Below are positions 44,075 to 56,025 of a stretch of DNA of 64,000 nucleotides, in pieces (position 1 is the first letter of the stretch; every line of letters starts with the position of its first letter). Source of the DNA: Colocasia esculenta. Its lineage: Eukaryota; Streptophyta; Magnoliopsida; Alismatales; Araceae. The stretch is taken from NCBI GenBank assembly GCA_014218235.1, contig CM024760.1, forward strand, positions 70,310,961-70,374,960. The letters run 5' to 3'. Position numbers and translations under genes: made by a program. Under the pieces are notes generated by a model. The model was not told the origin of the DNA, did not search any database, and saw only the letters and a program-made list of their open reading frames with translations.

Positions 44075-45592
44075 TGTAGACACACCAAATTTGACACCAC
44101 AAAGAGCAAATCTCATATTGCACCATAATGCCCCAATTGACCCTCCATTTCCCACTTTGTGAGTGTTTTTTCCCATCTTTTTGGGTCTATCTCATTTTCC
44201 CCTATTTCTTCATGGTTTTTCCTTAATTTTACTGGCTTAATGGAGCACCTTTTGGCCCTATCTGAATCGTGTCAGCCTAAGAGGACGCGATTATCTTTTC
44301 ATAAATGCGTCAGACCAAACAAACTCCTTTTTGACAATAACGTGTCACGTCATCTCGACATGATTTTCTTATCGATTGGTGAACACCTTTTCCCCATCAT
44401 TTGGTGAACAACCCATAATGCATCGGCATACCCAGACACGATTAAGCTTCAGATTGGCTATAACGCATATGTTTGACCTGCCGTGATTCTGAATAATCAA
44501 TTGCTGACTAATAAGCATTTTGAAATGTGTCAGTCTTATCTGACGTGATTTTGGGCTTCCATATTTCTCAATAATTTCCATTTTTTGTTTTTGAGAATAC
44601 ATATTCTCTTTTCTGAAATTCATCCTGCACCCATGACACAATTACATTTTCTAAAATTTCCTTTTGACAAGTTTCCATAAACTATTTTCAGAAATTCATG
44701 AACGCGTCTAGTCTTCCTGATGCTATTCAACTTGCTATTTTCGTTAGAATTCGAGCAAAACTGGAAATGCATTAAAGAGTCCAGTTGACCTGACACAATT
44801 TAATTTCTTCGCAGTCACTGTCCCTGATGCAATTTTGGACTTTTTTCTACCTCAAACTTTGACCCCCAATTCCCTATAAATACACCTTTGGTCCATCGTT
44901 GGACAAGGTTGGCCAGTACGAGTTCCCCCTGTGCAGTAAGTTGAGAGAGTCCAATTGAAGGGGAGATATTGTTGGATCTCCACCTCGATGTTTAAAGTGC
45001 GTTCTCCTCTTCACAGCAGCCATCCTCAGGAGCAGCAGCCCCTACACTCTCCTTGTCTTTCTGCTCGAGCTTCCACGCAAGCTCTCTCCCATGCATGCCC
45101 GTGCACCATCCACTATTGGGGAAGCCAACCTCTTTCCCCCTCCTCTTGTCAATTTTTGTTTATTCTATTCACATCTCCTTTGCTCCTATTGAGAGTACCA
45201 CCCTCTTCCTCCCACAAGAGCATCTTTTAATCTCCCTCAGCACACACACATGTTATTTTACACTTCATGCATGCACACACCCACCTATTATTCATAGGGG
45301 TTTAAAAGCCAACAAGAGTTGTGTTCTTCTCTATGTTCTACTGTTTATTTATTTATGACAATTGATACATCACAACTTGGCTAATCATTTATTTCATCTC
45401 TTTGTTGTGTTTATTTTAAGGGTAATCAAACAAGAAGCATTCTACAACGGCCGGCCGTGCTGTAGAAGGAGAGAACCCGCATCCTCCGCACAATCTCCCC
45501 ACTAAGGTACTTTTCCTCTATCTCTCTATATTTATTCATTTTTATTTATTTACTTCTTCGAGAGCCACAAATCTCTGGTTATCACACCTCCA
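44075..45592 (+). repeat. 5' LTR of truncated plus-strand element H
   Basis: Begins TGTAGACACACC, the same start as the D LTR (whose plus-strand end is GGTGTGTCTACA at 52146), and has the same layout but the opposite orientation. It is about 1.5 kb, ending about ...CACACCTCCA. It carries repeated motifs of the form ACG(T/C)GATT / GTGTCAG. It interrupts D's gag; the five bases to its left are GCAAT. No second LTR is found, so H is truncated. Confidence 0.75.
44874..44882 (+). promoter_or_regulatory. TATA-like box of LTR H
   Basis: CTATAAATA at about 800 bp into the LTR, followed by a C/T-rich leader. It has good TATA form and position. Confidence 0.55.
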
Positions 45593-45899
45593 AATCCGGC
45601 GTTGTGAGCATCTTTTTACTCTATATTTTCATATTTTCTTTGTAGGACGAAAGTCACAATTTACAGCAGTGACCTTTTTGAGTTGCTACTCCATTTGACT
45701 CACCTTTGCCATGAGGGCTTGGGTGAGACGATTAGAAGAAGTGGGCTAGGAGGCACCCAAATGAGGAGAAGACAAAGAAGGGCCAACTAGAGCACAGGGA
45801 GAATAGAAGGGCCTCGCCATGGAGTGACTTGACCGAGGAGGAATTAGATGAGCTAAGGGACTCTGAGGATAGGAAGGGATATGAGAAAGTGCTCGCAAG

Positions 45900-46290
45900 C
45901 AGGGCTGTTCACGGTTTGGTTCGGTTCGGTTTAGACCTCTTTTTAGAGGAAACCGAGCCGAACCGAAATTTGGTTCAAACCGAACTGAACCGAACCGGTT
46001 CAGTTCGGTTTGAACCGAAAAAAAAAAAAAACCTAAACTAAATGCGCGGGGCGGTCCTAGGTTTCAAACCCAGGCCGCCCCCAAAGGAAGAAGCGCGCCT
46101 AGCCACTTGGCTAGGCGCGCTTTTATGTTATATTTATTATTAAAATATATTTATTATATATTTTCGGTTCATTCGGTTTCACTATGCAAAACCGAACCGA
46201 ACCGTGACACTCCTCAAACCGAACCAAACCGAACCGAATTGGCAGGTTCGGTTCGGTTTTTCGGTTTGAACCGAATTATGAACAGCCCTA
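45900..46290. mobile_element. hAT-type MITE, 391 bp
   Basis: Terminal inverted repeats CAGGGCTGTTCA and TGAACAGCCCTA (last base changed) are flanked by an 8-bp duplication CTCGCAAG (45892-45899) / CTGGCAAG (46291-46298). The body has inverted subterminal runs of GGTTCGGTTCGGTTT. The 8-bp duplication and CAGGG-type ends indicate the hAT superfamily. It has no coding capacity and would need a transposase in trans. Confidence 0.92.
46018..46120 (-). other. Pol III-like unit inside the MITE (A box, B box, T-run)
   Basis: On the minus strand: TAGCCAAGTGG at 46113-46103 (A-box-like) inside a 12-bp perfect hairpin GCGCGCCTAGCC/GGCTAGGCGCGC (46093-46120), then GGTTTGAAACC at 46070-46060 (B-box-like, 32 bases later), then T14 at 46031-46018. 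The spacing and order fit a tRNA-like Pol III promoter with terminator. Transcription is not shown. Confidence 0.45.
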
Positions 46291-46371
46291 CTGGCAAGGG
46301 AGCATGAGGAGGAGAGACCAACGAATCTTGAGAGATGTGAATGACGCCCATCTCCAGGTGAAGATCTTGAG

Positions 46372-46710
46372 TTAGGAGAGGGATTGATTTACCCTTGAGT
46401 GCGAGTTGAACCTCGCAGAGTTGGGAAGGAGGGATATTTGCCAACTATCCATTACAGCGGCCAAATCAAAAGAGGCAGAGGCATCTCCAGTTGCATGCCT
46501 CGGAGAGTGATTTGGAGAGTCAATATTTTGATTGGCATCCACTACATAGACATGAGGATTGTAATGATTGTGATGTTCTTCCAATTGAGTTTGAGTGGAA
46601 GGGTAGGGAGTATAAGCCTCATCATACTGGTCATCCTCATAACCAACATGCTCATATTCCGCCATGCCAATGATTTTACATGAATGCAACATCGTCATAA
46701 AGACAAGCAA
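46372..46710 (-). pseudogene. Candidate N-terminal Gag fragment of element D
   Basis: A minus-strand frame with an acidic, His/Tyr-rich start (EYEHVGYEDDQYDEAYTPYP, EEHHNHYNPHVYVVDAN) resembles plant gypsy gag N-termini in composition only. It lies in the right place between D's leader and the H insertion. No domain is recognised. Confidence 0.3.
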
Positions 46711-47683
46711 CCACTACCAAACAACTACTTAAACAAGTGGAAGAGATGAGTTAGTGCCTTTTAAACAATCACTTGCAGATGCTTACGTCCAATTCAATTA
46801 ATTCAATATGATTCAATGTGGATTTTAAACACTATATTCACTCCAAGTGGGTATGGTCATGGATTGATAGGGAGATCTCTGGGGCTCATTAAACTTGGGT
46901 ACTTCAAAGGTACAACCTGCTCGGTCCTCGTGAGGGAATCCATGAGGTATAGAGACTTACAGAGGTTCTGAGAGAGGATTTTCTAGTCTAAAGGGATGGA
47001 ATGCCCATTGGAGAGATCACCCTTACTAGAAAGGTGTGTGGAAGCCTAGAAGGGTAGGAGGGAGAAGGTCCCTCGGCCTGGGAGGCCCTGGATGCACAAA
47101 CTAATGCAAAAAACTTTCAAACAAAAGCAACTTCTATCACCAGGCAAAATCACGTCAGGCGTAGATGACGCGTTTTTTTAAATCACGCTAGTTCAGTCAG
47201 ATGCGGATCTGAGAGTCCAGTAGATTGCCAGAGCCGCATCAACTCCCTCTGGCATGTTTCTGGTACAGATGAATCGCATCTAGTCAAGGTGACGCAAATT
47301 CAAGAAGAGACAGAGAACACAAACTTCACAATATAGCAACCAAGCAGTGTATAAAAACAAATAAATATGGAAGAAAATAGTAATATGATGATGGCAACTT
47401 CAAGTTCAAGGTAATAGCAATCAAAGAGCAAGATGATGATGATGATTTTTTAAAACCAAATTTAATAAAAAATACTCAACTAACTTGTGGATCACAAACA
47501 CAATTTGGTAATTCAGTGGTCAAAAGAGAGTACACATGGTGCACGGAAGGAGAAAAAATTTGTACCGCATGGGGTATGAAGGGAGGGGCACATGTGGGTG
47601 CCGACAGGAGGGGCACACGTGGGTGCCAATAAGAGAGGTAACCAAAAAATAAAACAAAAAGAGTCTCATCATGATCACCAATT
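46711..47683 (-). other. Element D leader, non-coding
   Basis: There is no supported gene. The stretch lies between the D 5' LTR inner end (47684) and the gag candidate. It includes motifs GTCAGGCGTAGATGACGCG and GGTGACGCAAATT, related to those in the D and H LTRs (47150-47300). The primer site next to the LTR (minus strand TTGGTGATCATGATGAG) does not match a tRNA that I can name. Confidence 0.5.
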
Positions 47684-50600
47684 TATGGATGTGAAAAACC
47701 ACAAAGAGAAATTAAGAGTTTCGAATTAAGATTTAGAGGGGTTTAATGAAAAGAGAGAGATGAAAGGATGGTGGGAAATAAAAAGAGAGTGTGTGTGTGC
47801 ACAGGGATGGAGTGTGATCGCCAGAGACACATGGGTCTCGAAGGAAAAGAGAAAAGGATGATCACGTGTACCTTGATTTAAAGAGCGGGAAATTGTAATT
47901 CAAACTCTTACTCCTCCAATCGGCCAGCTGACGAAGAAGGCTTCAACTCTTGGTTGCCTTGCAATCAAAGAACAAAGCCACCAAGTGAAAGAAAGGATTA
48001 GAAACAAGATGAGTGTAGCAATCAATTCTTAAAAGAAAAGAAAGAACAAAGCATGGGCATGAACACACCTTTTGGTGGCTTTTAAACCCCTACAATGTGG
48101 GTGGGTGTGTGAATGATGATATGATGTGAAGAACTTATAAAGAACAAGAAGAACAAGATGAGAATAGAAGAAGTAGAATTTGATGTGCATGCAACTAATG
48201 AATAAAATAATAATAAAAGAGAAGAAGGGAGAGAGAGGTTGGTGCTATGAGGGAGGGGGCTGAGGAAGCTGTGATGACTCCTCCGATGATGCTCTGATGA
48301 TGCTCCAACATGGTGATGATCTGGTAGCACCTCCCATGGCGTTGAAGCTCTTACAACTCTCTCACAATTCTTAAAAGACTAAGCTCAGGGGTTCAGACTC
48401 CCAACCTTCAACAACCCCGAAATCAAGCCCTAGGGAGGGTATTCATAAGGGATTGGGCTCGAATTTCAAAAATGATTAACATAAACAAATCAAGCCTTAG
48501 GGGGTATATTGAAATGCGTCAGGTCAAGATGACACATTTAAGAAATTTCCATGATTTGACTTGCGCTTTTCAAAATAGAAATAATTGAATCATGTCAACT
48601 TAACCAGACACAGATTATGAATTTTCAAAATCGATTTGGTTGCTTACCAAAATCGAAAAATGGAAGGCTTGAATACGCGTACACTTGTGACGACGCTTTT
48701 AAATATAATCGATTAATGTGAGGCAAGTCAGTCATCCTATAACGAGCCACTTCTGCCCAGTACGGTTATACCAACCCACATCAGATGAGAGCAAGTCGCT
48801 ACAGGGGAGAAAACTCCAACAATAGACATATGGACTGGGATATACAATAGAAAGGAATGATGCAGCGGAAATTAAATAACTCTTATTCCATCAACTTATA
48901 ATCCACATTCCACAGTCTATATAGTCCAAGAAAGAAATAACATAACATGGCTACCACTAAACATATAGCCAGTTTTCCAATTACAAAATAGCCAAAGTGC
49001 AAATTACAATTGCATTACATACTAGGAAATAAATTACAAGTCTTCAATCTATTCTTCACGCTCCACATCTGATCTTGCTAAGTCCTCAGCTTCCAAACCT
49101 CCTGAAATGTTTAGCAAGGGTGAGTCTACACAATAGACTCAGCAAGTAACTTAAAACTTCAAACCATGCACTTAACACACATGCTCTCTAACAATTTAAT
49201 ACTAACATATGCTCATTCTAAAACATGGATAATAAACATGGAACCTATTAAGCAAGACTATACTAACACATGTAAAACAATAATTCTAAACATGGATACT
49301 AATAACATGGATTCACAAACATAAGAGCATTCATATAATCACATGCTTTCATTTCCTATTTTCACATAACACTAACATATGGCTTATGTTCAATTTATAA
49401 CATGATACTAAACACACTCATCATGTAATTACTAACTCATGGATACAATAACATACACCTACACATGGTACTATACATGATATCAAAATTTACAAAATTC
49501 ACATTAACAAATGCACTTACTTCCACATTATCATTCACTTTCACTTACACATGATTTCACATGGTTTTCACTTTACACATTCACGTATCACATGTCACAT
49601 CGCTTGCACTTACCACGTGCCATGTTCACATGTCACTTTACACATTATACACATGTTCACTTTTACGCGTTGCCAAGACACAGCCCAAACCATCACTAGA
49701 AAGATCACTTAACACATACACATACTTAATCACCAGGCAAAGTGACCAAGTCTTGGTTACTGCAGAACTGGGGGAAGCCCTCCCCACCATTATCAGTGGA
49801 ACTTGTCCACCTCCAGGATTTCACACGACCCGTTGCCCCGAGTATCATGTAACACATTTGAGCTTTCCCATAGGGGCACTACTACAGTACAGCTCCACGC
49901 AATCTATGGTGGCAGTGTCTTGTTGGCACACATTTTATCTTTACACATTGATACATTTTACACACACATACCACATGTTATCTCACTTTCCATGCACATG
50001 CACACACATATCATGGATCAATTATAAACCACTTATGAATACACATTTTAATCATGAACAGTCAGTAACATAACCAAAATCATGCTGCTAATCATGCCTT
50101 AAAACATAATTGAAATCTATTCTTCACACATGGTACAAAAAGCTTCAGAAATTCAAAACTAATTTCACAATAATCAGAACATGACCAAATTTTAACCACG
50201 GGGTAGATATAGCACATGGAACATATCTGTAAGTTTTCAGAATTTTAGGAATAGTAAAACTATTTTTTCATATTTAACAGAGATTACATGTAATTTAACA
50301 AGATAATTTGTTTAAGCATGATAGACAGTAAGCCATCGAATCTAACAGTCCTGAACATGCATACATTAGTTCTATATTTAGGGAAAATTTCTGAGATGAC
50401 AACATTCATCGCACACATTTACTCTGAATTTAACTCTACTAAACATGTGTATTTTTCCCATAACAGAATTTCTAAAAATAGCAAATATAATCTGAAAATT
50501 ATCAAGATTTCATGGTATGATCAATTGAACATATTAGATAGGACAACATTTTCTAAACACATGCATGTAATCACTTTTACCCAAAAAATCACATCACATG

Positions 50601-52146
50601 CAGTCAAACACTGTCCTGGAAAATCAGAAGAACTTGACGTCCAGGGTCTGGACGCCAACAGGAGTAAACGACATGATCGCCTGCCGTTGACCTAGGATCT
50701 TGGTGGCAACAAAGTGGCCGTCAATCTCTTGTCTACACACAGTGCAAACCGAAACATAGAAAACATAGAATTTTGGGGGTCCAGGCATGAAATAAAAATC
50801 CGTAAAATTGCAAAACCCTAAAGGATAAGTCCACGGAGTGAAACCTTAAGCTACTTGCCTGGAAATAAATCTCTAGAGGGATTATTTAGTCGAAGAAGCC
50901 CTCCTCGGCCAAGCCAAGAAGGTAAAATTCTCCTCCCAGATCCGATCTTCCTACTAATGCAGATGATCCTCCGGAGTTTGGGAAGCCTCCTCAATCACAA
51001 GAGCACCTCCCAGTCGATGCAGACCGCCAGAAGACCTCTTCAATCACCTGATCAAGCTCGCCAAAGATCAAGTTTTCCCACAGAAGCCCTAGGTTTTTCC
51101 TCATGAGCCAAAGACCTAATCTCGCTGAAAAAACTAGGTTTTATAGACTGATGGGTCGGATTGCGCTTAGGGTTAAGTTATCCTACCGTTAGGGCTAGGT
51201 TTCCTAATCCAGAACTGCAAGAAACACAACCGTTTTCAGATCTAAAATCGCAACAAAACTGCAGAAGTAAACATCCAACTCACTGTCATTGACCAGAAGT
51301 CAACATCAATCGATGTTGACGTCAAGATTTTTCAGTCAAACAGTAAAAGACACACTTGTGGCCGTCTACTCACTCTTAATGTCAAGAGATGTTGACATTA
51401 AGAAGAATTTTGGCCAGAACACAGAAATAGTTAAATAAACACACATACACAGAATAAATAAATACCACATGCACATCAATACTTAAATACCATATGCACA
51501 TTTAAATAAATATAATTCACAGAATTCAATAAATATATTATATACACAGAATAAACAATATTATATGCACCAAATTTGAGGGATCTCACACATACTAATT
51601 AGGGAAGTCAAAATCACATCAGCTTGAGACGACATATATCAATTTAGCAATAAAATGTTTCCAAAATTCAAATGGGAAATTGCCAAAAATGGATTTAGGA
51701 AACCATAATCGCGTCAACTTGACATGTAGAGTATTACTATCAACAATTAGAACATAAAACATGTCCACTATAATGGATGTAGATTACCTTCAGCAATCAT
51801 AACTAGAAGTGCAGATTACCTTCAGCAATCAGAACTGGAAGTGCATCGACTTGACCTACTATGGATTACCTTCAGCAATCAAAATATGAACTGCATGGAC
51901 TTGACCTGTCATAGAATATCTTTCACAAACAAAACTTCAGCAATTAAGCCTGTCGACTTGACCTGTCGTGGATTACCTTCAATATAAAATGTGTCCACTG
52001 CATCTAACATGAATAACAAAGTCCTCACAATGCTAGAAAAATCCTAGAATATGCTAGAAAAATCCAAAAATGAGGAGAGCCACTTCGGGGCATTATAGTA
52101 TAACATGAAATCTACTTAATATGATGTCAAAAATGGTGTGTCTACA
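47684..52146 (-). repeat. Element D 5' LTR, split by solo LTR I
   Basis: Pieces 47684-48830 and 51590-52146, about 1.7 kb together. The plus-strand start TATGGATGTGAAAA matches the 3' LTR remnant at 6998, and the end GTGTCTACA is followed by CACAC. The U3 part has many short units such as GCGTCAGGTCAAGATGACACA and repeated 'GGATTACCTTCAGCAATCA' phrases (51780-51980). Confidence 0.85.
48831..51589 (-). mobile_element. Solo chromovirus-like LTR I
   Basis: About 2.76 kb inside the D LTR, flanked by ACATA (48826-48830, 51590-51594). The plus-strand start is TGGACTGGGA and the end GGGATCTCAC. The minus-strand layout (TATA-like CTATAAAACC near 51138; the TTTCCGCTGCATCA phrase near the end) fits gypsy chromovirus LTRs. 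The terminal dinucleotides are imperfect, so the borders may be off by one or two bases. There is no internal region. Confidence 0.75.
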
Positions 52147-53160
52147 CACACATAATGCAAGGTGCACACAATATTGGGGCTTCTAACTAGTGGTAAAGTA
52201 GGGTAAGTAACAAAGAGTACTTAATATGTAAAACAATGCTAAAAACATGGCTAGAATAGTTCTACTACTCATATCCGGAAACACCTAGGTTCTATGCACT
52301 CAAGGCAGAAACACACCATCCAAGTCCGGCACGACTTGGATGAAGATGTGACCTGACAACCAAGTGTGTTAATAACATGTCCATGTGACTTGATACATTT
52401 CAACACAGTGTGCCAAACTCCGTAGGAAGTCTAAAAAAAAACCTATCTCATGCTATAAGACTCACAAGTCACTAATTGCATAAGCCCATAAACATAGGGA
52501 ACCATGGAATGAACACAAAGTCCAAGAGAACTACCCTTAAACATGTTTGAAGACACCATCAATATGTATATCATGCACTCTAAATAGAATTTGACATGTG
52601 AAGGCCTTTAAAACACAATGTAACATGCATTCCATATAGAACATAGCTCAAACATGCACACATGATTTCTGAAGCTAGAATCAACAAGAAGCAAGAAGAT
52701 CAAGGGGAAGCAACCTACCAACTTGAAGAACCACTATAAGGGTCTTCAAAAGAACCCCAACTCCTAAGGCTTCAGATCCACCAAGAATTACACCCAAATG
52801 CCACCAAGTCTACTTGGAATGCTAGAGAAGTCACCTCTCACGTGCTAGCCAGAGTTGAGAGGGAAAACCTTATATCTTCCAACCCCCCCCTCTTTTTATA
52901 AACTCTAATTGCCAAGATGTGCCTCCCCGATTAGGCACATTCTAAATGTACCACTCCTTGTAGGCACATTTAAGAACTTTCACTCCATGCATCTCAGGGG
53001 CACACCACTCATCCCGACATGCATGAACTTAACTGGCAGGAGTTCAGAGAAGTGATTAAAATAACAAAACCTAAATACGCCATGATGGAATAGCGTAATG
53101 TGCCCTACCCCTCTAGCTTGATTCCAAACCTAAACGTGCCATCAAGATAAGGGCGTTACA
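52147..53160 (-). repeat. Chromovirus J 3' LTR, U3 part
   Basis: Minus-strand start TGTAACGCCC at 53160, TATA-like TATAAAAAG at 52901-52893, then a G/C-poor leader. It is split from 5804-6992 by the insertion of D (CACAC duplication). The adjoining PPT-like tract and chromodomain sequence on the right show that it is a 3' LTR. Confidence 0.7.
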
Positions 53161-53741
53161 AATATGCCACCCTTGACAATCTTGTTTAGAGTCACATAGA
53201 TTGATCGTAGCGCATTTACAAAAATGTCATCCAATAAGTCAACAAGCCTACAATTCTTACCTAGACACGCCCACATTGGCCAAAAGACTTGTACAAGTCT
53301 TCCAATGGCTACATTCATCCACTAAACCTGATAATAATGGATCTAAGAACACAAAGGTAGTACATTATAACCAACGAAAAGGAAATTTTGACCTTGAAAT
53401 TAGGAAAGAATCCATACATCTCAACAATTACAAAAATCACATATACAACAACAAGATGCATCATACCTTATCAAAAGCACACCTGAATTGAAGCTTACTC
53501 AAACAAGGGTACAATCTTCTCCTCTCATTGGCCATCTCCCACATAGCTTCTCCTTCCACGCGAGATAACTTAAACCAATTAAATCTTCTTATTCCCCAAT
53601 TTTTGAACTTTGCTATCCACTATGTACATTGGATATTCCAACATATCAACTGGAAAACACAACATGCTAAGCAATTCAATTCAAAGGATTCAAACCTACC
53701 ATTGGGGAAGCAAACTTTAAGGAATTCTAAGGAATCAACAT
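53161..53741 (-). pseudogene. Element J 3' internal end with chromodomain remnant
   Basis: Next to the LTR the minus strand reads CAAGGGTGGCATATT, a PPT-like tract. At about 53580-53490 a minus-strand frame reads SRVEGEAMWEMANERRRLYP, which fits the conserved chromodomain end ('EATWE...YP') of chromoviruses. The rest is stop-rich. The sequence joins the inverted repeat E at about 53741. Confidence 0.5.
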
Positions 53742-54262
53742 GCTTAGTGGGCCAGTAAAAGCCTTGCCTAAGAATCTTTTTTGCGCTTGCATGGCCACCA
53801 CACACATCCGAATGAGCTTCCTCAACAAATTTCCAGGATTCATCACCATCTAAGTGAATCTCTAGTGAGACCTCTTCTGTATAAGGCATTTCGAACAAGA
53901 GTATACTTTCAGGCCATCCTTCTTATGACTCTCTTTTCTTTTGGACTGGCTTCCCTAGGATATGTAATCCTTACGATACCTTGCTATCTCATAATACCAC
54001 TTCCCAATCAATTAGCATAATCTCTCTCTTCTCGTCTCCCTCTAATTTGCTAAGCACCTCCTCTTTGATTCTAAGGAAAGCAGAATCCCTTGTCACAGAA
54101 GTGAGATGCCTATGAATGATTATAGATTCGAAGCTCCTACTGAGAGGAAAATCAAGGGATGAGGTGAGAGAGGCAAGAGCATTAGACAAAATGTTTTGGT
54201 TACGAGGAACATGGACAAAAATAAGCTTAGAGAATAGTTGGGCATAAACTGAAGCCAGTTCT

Positions 54263-56025
54263 TGTTGGCCCTCTTGGTACGACAACAAGCTAACCTAGAG
54301 GGGGGGGGGGGGTGAATAGGTTTTTCTGAAATTTGAAACACAAGCTTAAACACAGAAAATTAACACTTGAAAGTTTGGTTAGTTTAGTGTGATAAAGAGT
54401 AGCAGTGCGGAAGCAAATAAACAATCACACAAATGACACAAGAGATTTATCCTGGTTCGGCCCTTCCCACATAGAAGTCCTACGTCCAGTCCCCAAGCAA
54501 CCTCTTGGGATTTTACTAACCAAGGGTACAGTCCCCCTCAAGGACACTACAACACCCAGCTCCCCAGCTGGTCTTCTTCTCTTTCCCGGGCAAGAAGGCA
54601 GCCCACTTCTTTTACAGGCTCAAAAGCAAACCTACTGGTACAAACCCCAGTGTGGTTCTGCTAGACACAAACCCCTAGCAAGGTTCTACACTGTATACAG
54701 TCCTACAGCTGGACAGAAATCTTTCTTAGAAAAGAAAGATCAGACCGAGATCTATTACAAGATGAACACTAAGAATTAGCTGACAGTCAAGGACTCTCCC
54801 CAAGATTTACAATGAGCGCAGAGAGAGAATGAAGAGAGAAAAGAAAGTTTGAGGGCTTGAATGCTTTTGCTTGCTTCTTCTTGGCTCAGGCTCTTTCTCT
54901 CTTTCTTTGAGTGTATGTGGAGTTTTGGTTCTTCACTAGATGTACACTCCTTGAATGATCTTCAGGAAGGCTCTTATCTATTCTTCAGCCATGCTTCATC
55001 TTTTATATGAATAGTTTTGAACAAATCCATTGAGGAGATCCGCTGGAGTTCTAGCCGTTGCTCATCTTCTCTTTCTTCTGATATTTTGTGGTCTACAAGG
55101 TCTGCAAACATAGAAGAAAGTGTTTAGATAAAAGAGTGTTTCTATCAAAAAGGCTCATACCTCTATGTTTTCTGTTGCCACCCAGAAGTAGTAAGTAGTC
55201 CCCTTTTTGTTGGCGGGAAAGAAGAGATCTAGAGAGATAAGCAAAAAGATCTCCTGTCAGAAAGATAGAGGATTACACAAATCAAGAATATTTGACTTTT
55301 TCACTAGATGCCAAAAAATATTTTGGAATATAAAGGAAATCTATGTTTAAGTGAAATCCATGTTGAAATTCATGTTTTACAAGCGAATCCATATTTCACT
55401 TATGAAATCCATGTGAGAGTCACTTATCAAATCCTTATGAGAGCGAATCCTTATGAGAGCAAATCCATGTGAGAGCAAATCCTTATGAGAGCGAATCGAT
55501 ATGAGAGTCACTTATCGAATCTTTATGAGAGCGAATCCTTATGAGAGGAAACGTTATGAGAGTCACTTATCGAATCCTTATGAGAGCGAATCGTTATGAG
55601 AGCGAATCAATATGAGAGTCACTTATCGAATCCTTATGAGAGCGAATCATTATGAGAGCGAATCGATATGAGAGTCACTTATCGAATCCTTATGAGAGTG
55701 AATCGTTATGAGAGTCACTTATCGAGTCCTTATGAGAGCGAATCAATGTGAGAGCGAATCCTTATGAGAGCGAATCCTTATGAGAGTGAATCCTTATGAG
55801 AGTGAATCGTTATGAGAGCGAATCCTTATGGCACTTTGTGAACTGAAATCGATGTATATTGAATGGACATCGATTTATCTTTTTAGTGTAAATCACACAG
55901 CAATAATATCATAAATTTATATTTATTAGAAAAACTTGATATTAAATATTTTTTAATAATATTTAATTAATCATAAATTTTGTTATCATCAAAATATATG
56001 GGTAAAATATAGGAGTGGTTTAATA
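54263..56025 (-). mobile_element. Solo copia LTR O
   Basis: A 1763-bp LTR, TGTTGGCCCTC to GGTTTAATA, with a perfect GTTCT duplication (54258-54262, 56026-56030). The empty target is visible in the right arm near 57293. It is the same family as N and K. It has a 13-base G-run in the GAGG...GTGAATAGG block (54300-54312), the CCTACGTCCAGTCCCC block, and a U3 array. Confidence 0.92.
55380..55835. repeat. U3 minisatellite of solo LTR O
   Basis: Alternating 16-base units CTTATGAGAGCGAATC and 23-base units containing TATGAGAGTCACTTATCGAATC are repeated about 25 times. They are unrelated in monomer to the array of its relative N. Confidence 0.85.

Larger units (their letters stand above)
45593..46371 (+). 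pseudogene. Internal start of element H (gag-like, interrupted by MITE)
   Basis: After the LTR a plus-strand frame (about 45745-45899) is highly charged: RRHPNEEKTKKGQLEHREN and SDLTEEELDELRDSEDRKGY. With the MITE removed it continues in frame as REHEEERPTNLERCE. This composition fits a gag N-terminus but no domain is recognisable. No PBS can be assigned with confidence. The right end of H is not defined. Confidence 0.35.
6998..52146 (-). mobile_element. Ty3/gypsy Tat-lineage retrotransposon D, multiply interrupted
   Basis: D starts TGTGGATGTG, ends GTGTCTACA, and is flanked by CACAC at 6993-6997 and 52147-52151. Its own sequence, with later insertions removed, is on the minus strand: 5' LTR (47684-52146), leader, gag fragments, protease, a G-patch-like segment, RT, RNase H, a second RNase H, integrase N-terminal zinc region, then an abrupt join at about 7282 to the 3' LTR end. 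The second RNase H (WTLHFDGA type) and G-patch-like block are marks of the Tat/Ogre group. All genes carry stops or frameshifts. Insertions inside it are C, M, F (with G), H and I. Confidence 0.85.

Noticed and set aside
46051..46070. True tRNA gene inside the MITE
   Set aside because: A- and B-box-like strings exist, but no standard cloverleaf with anticodon arm could be drawn with confidence; kept only as a Pol III-like unit.
49511..50073. 170-codon open frame rich in His, Thr and Ser
   Set aside because: It comes from CACAT-rich simple sequence in solo LTR I, has no domain, and runs antisense to the LTR.
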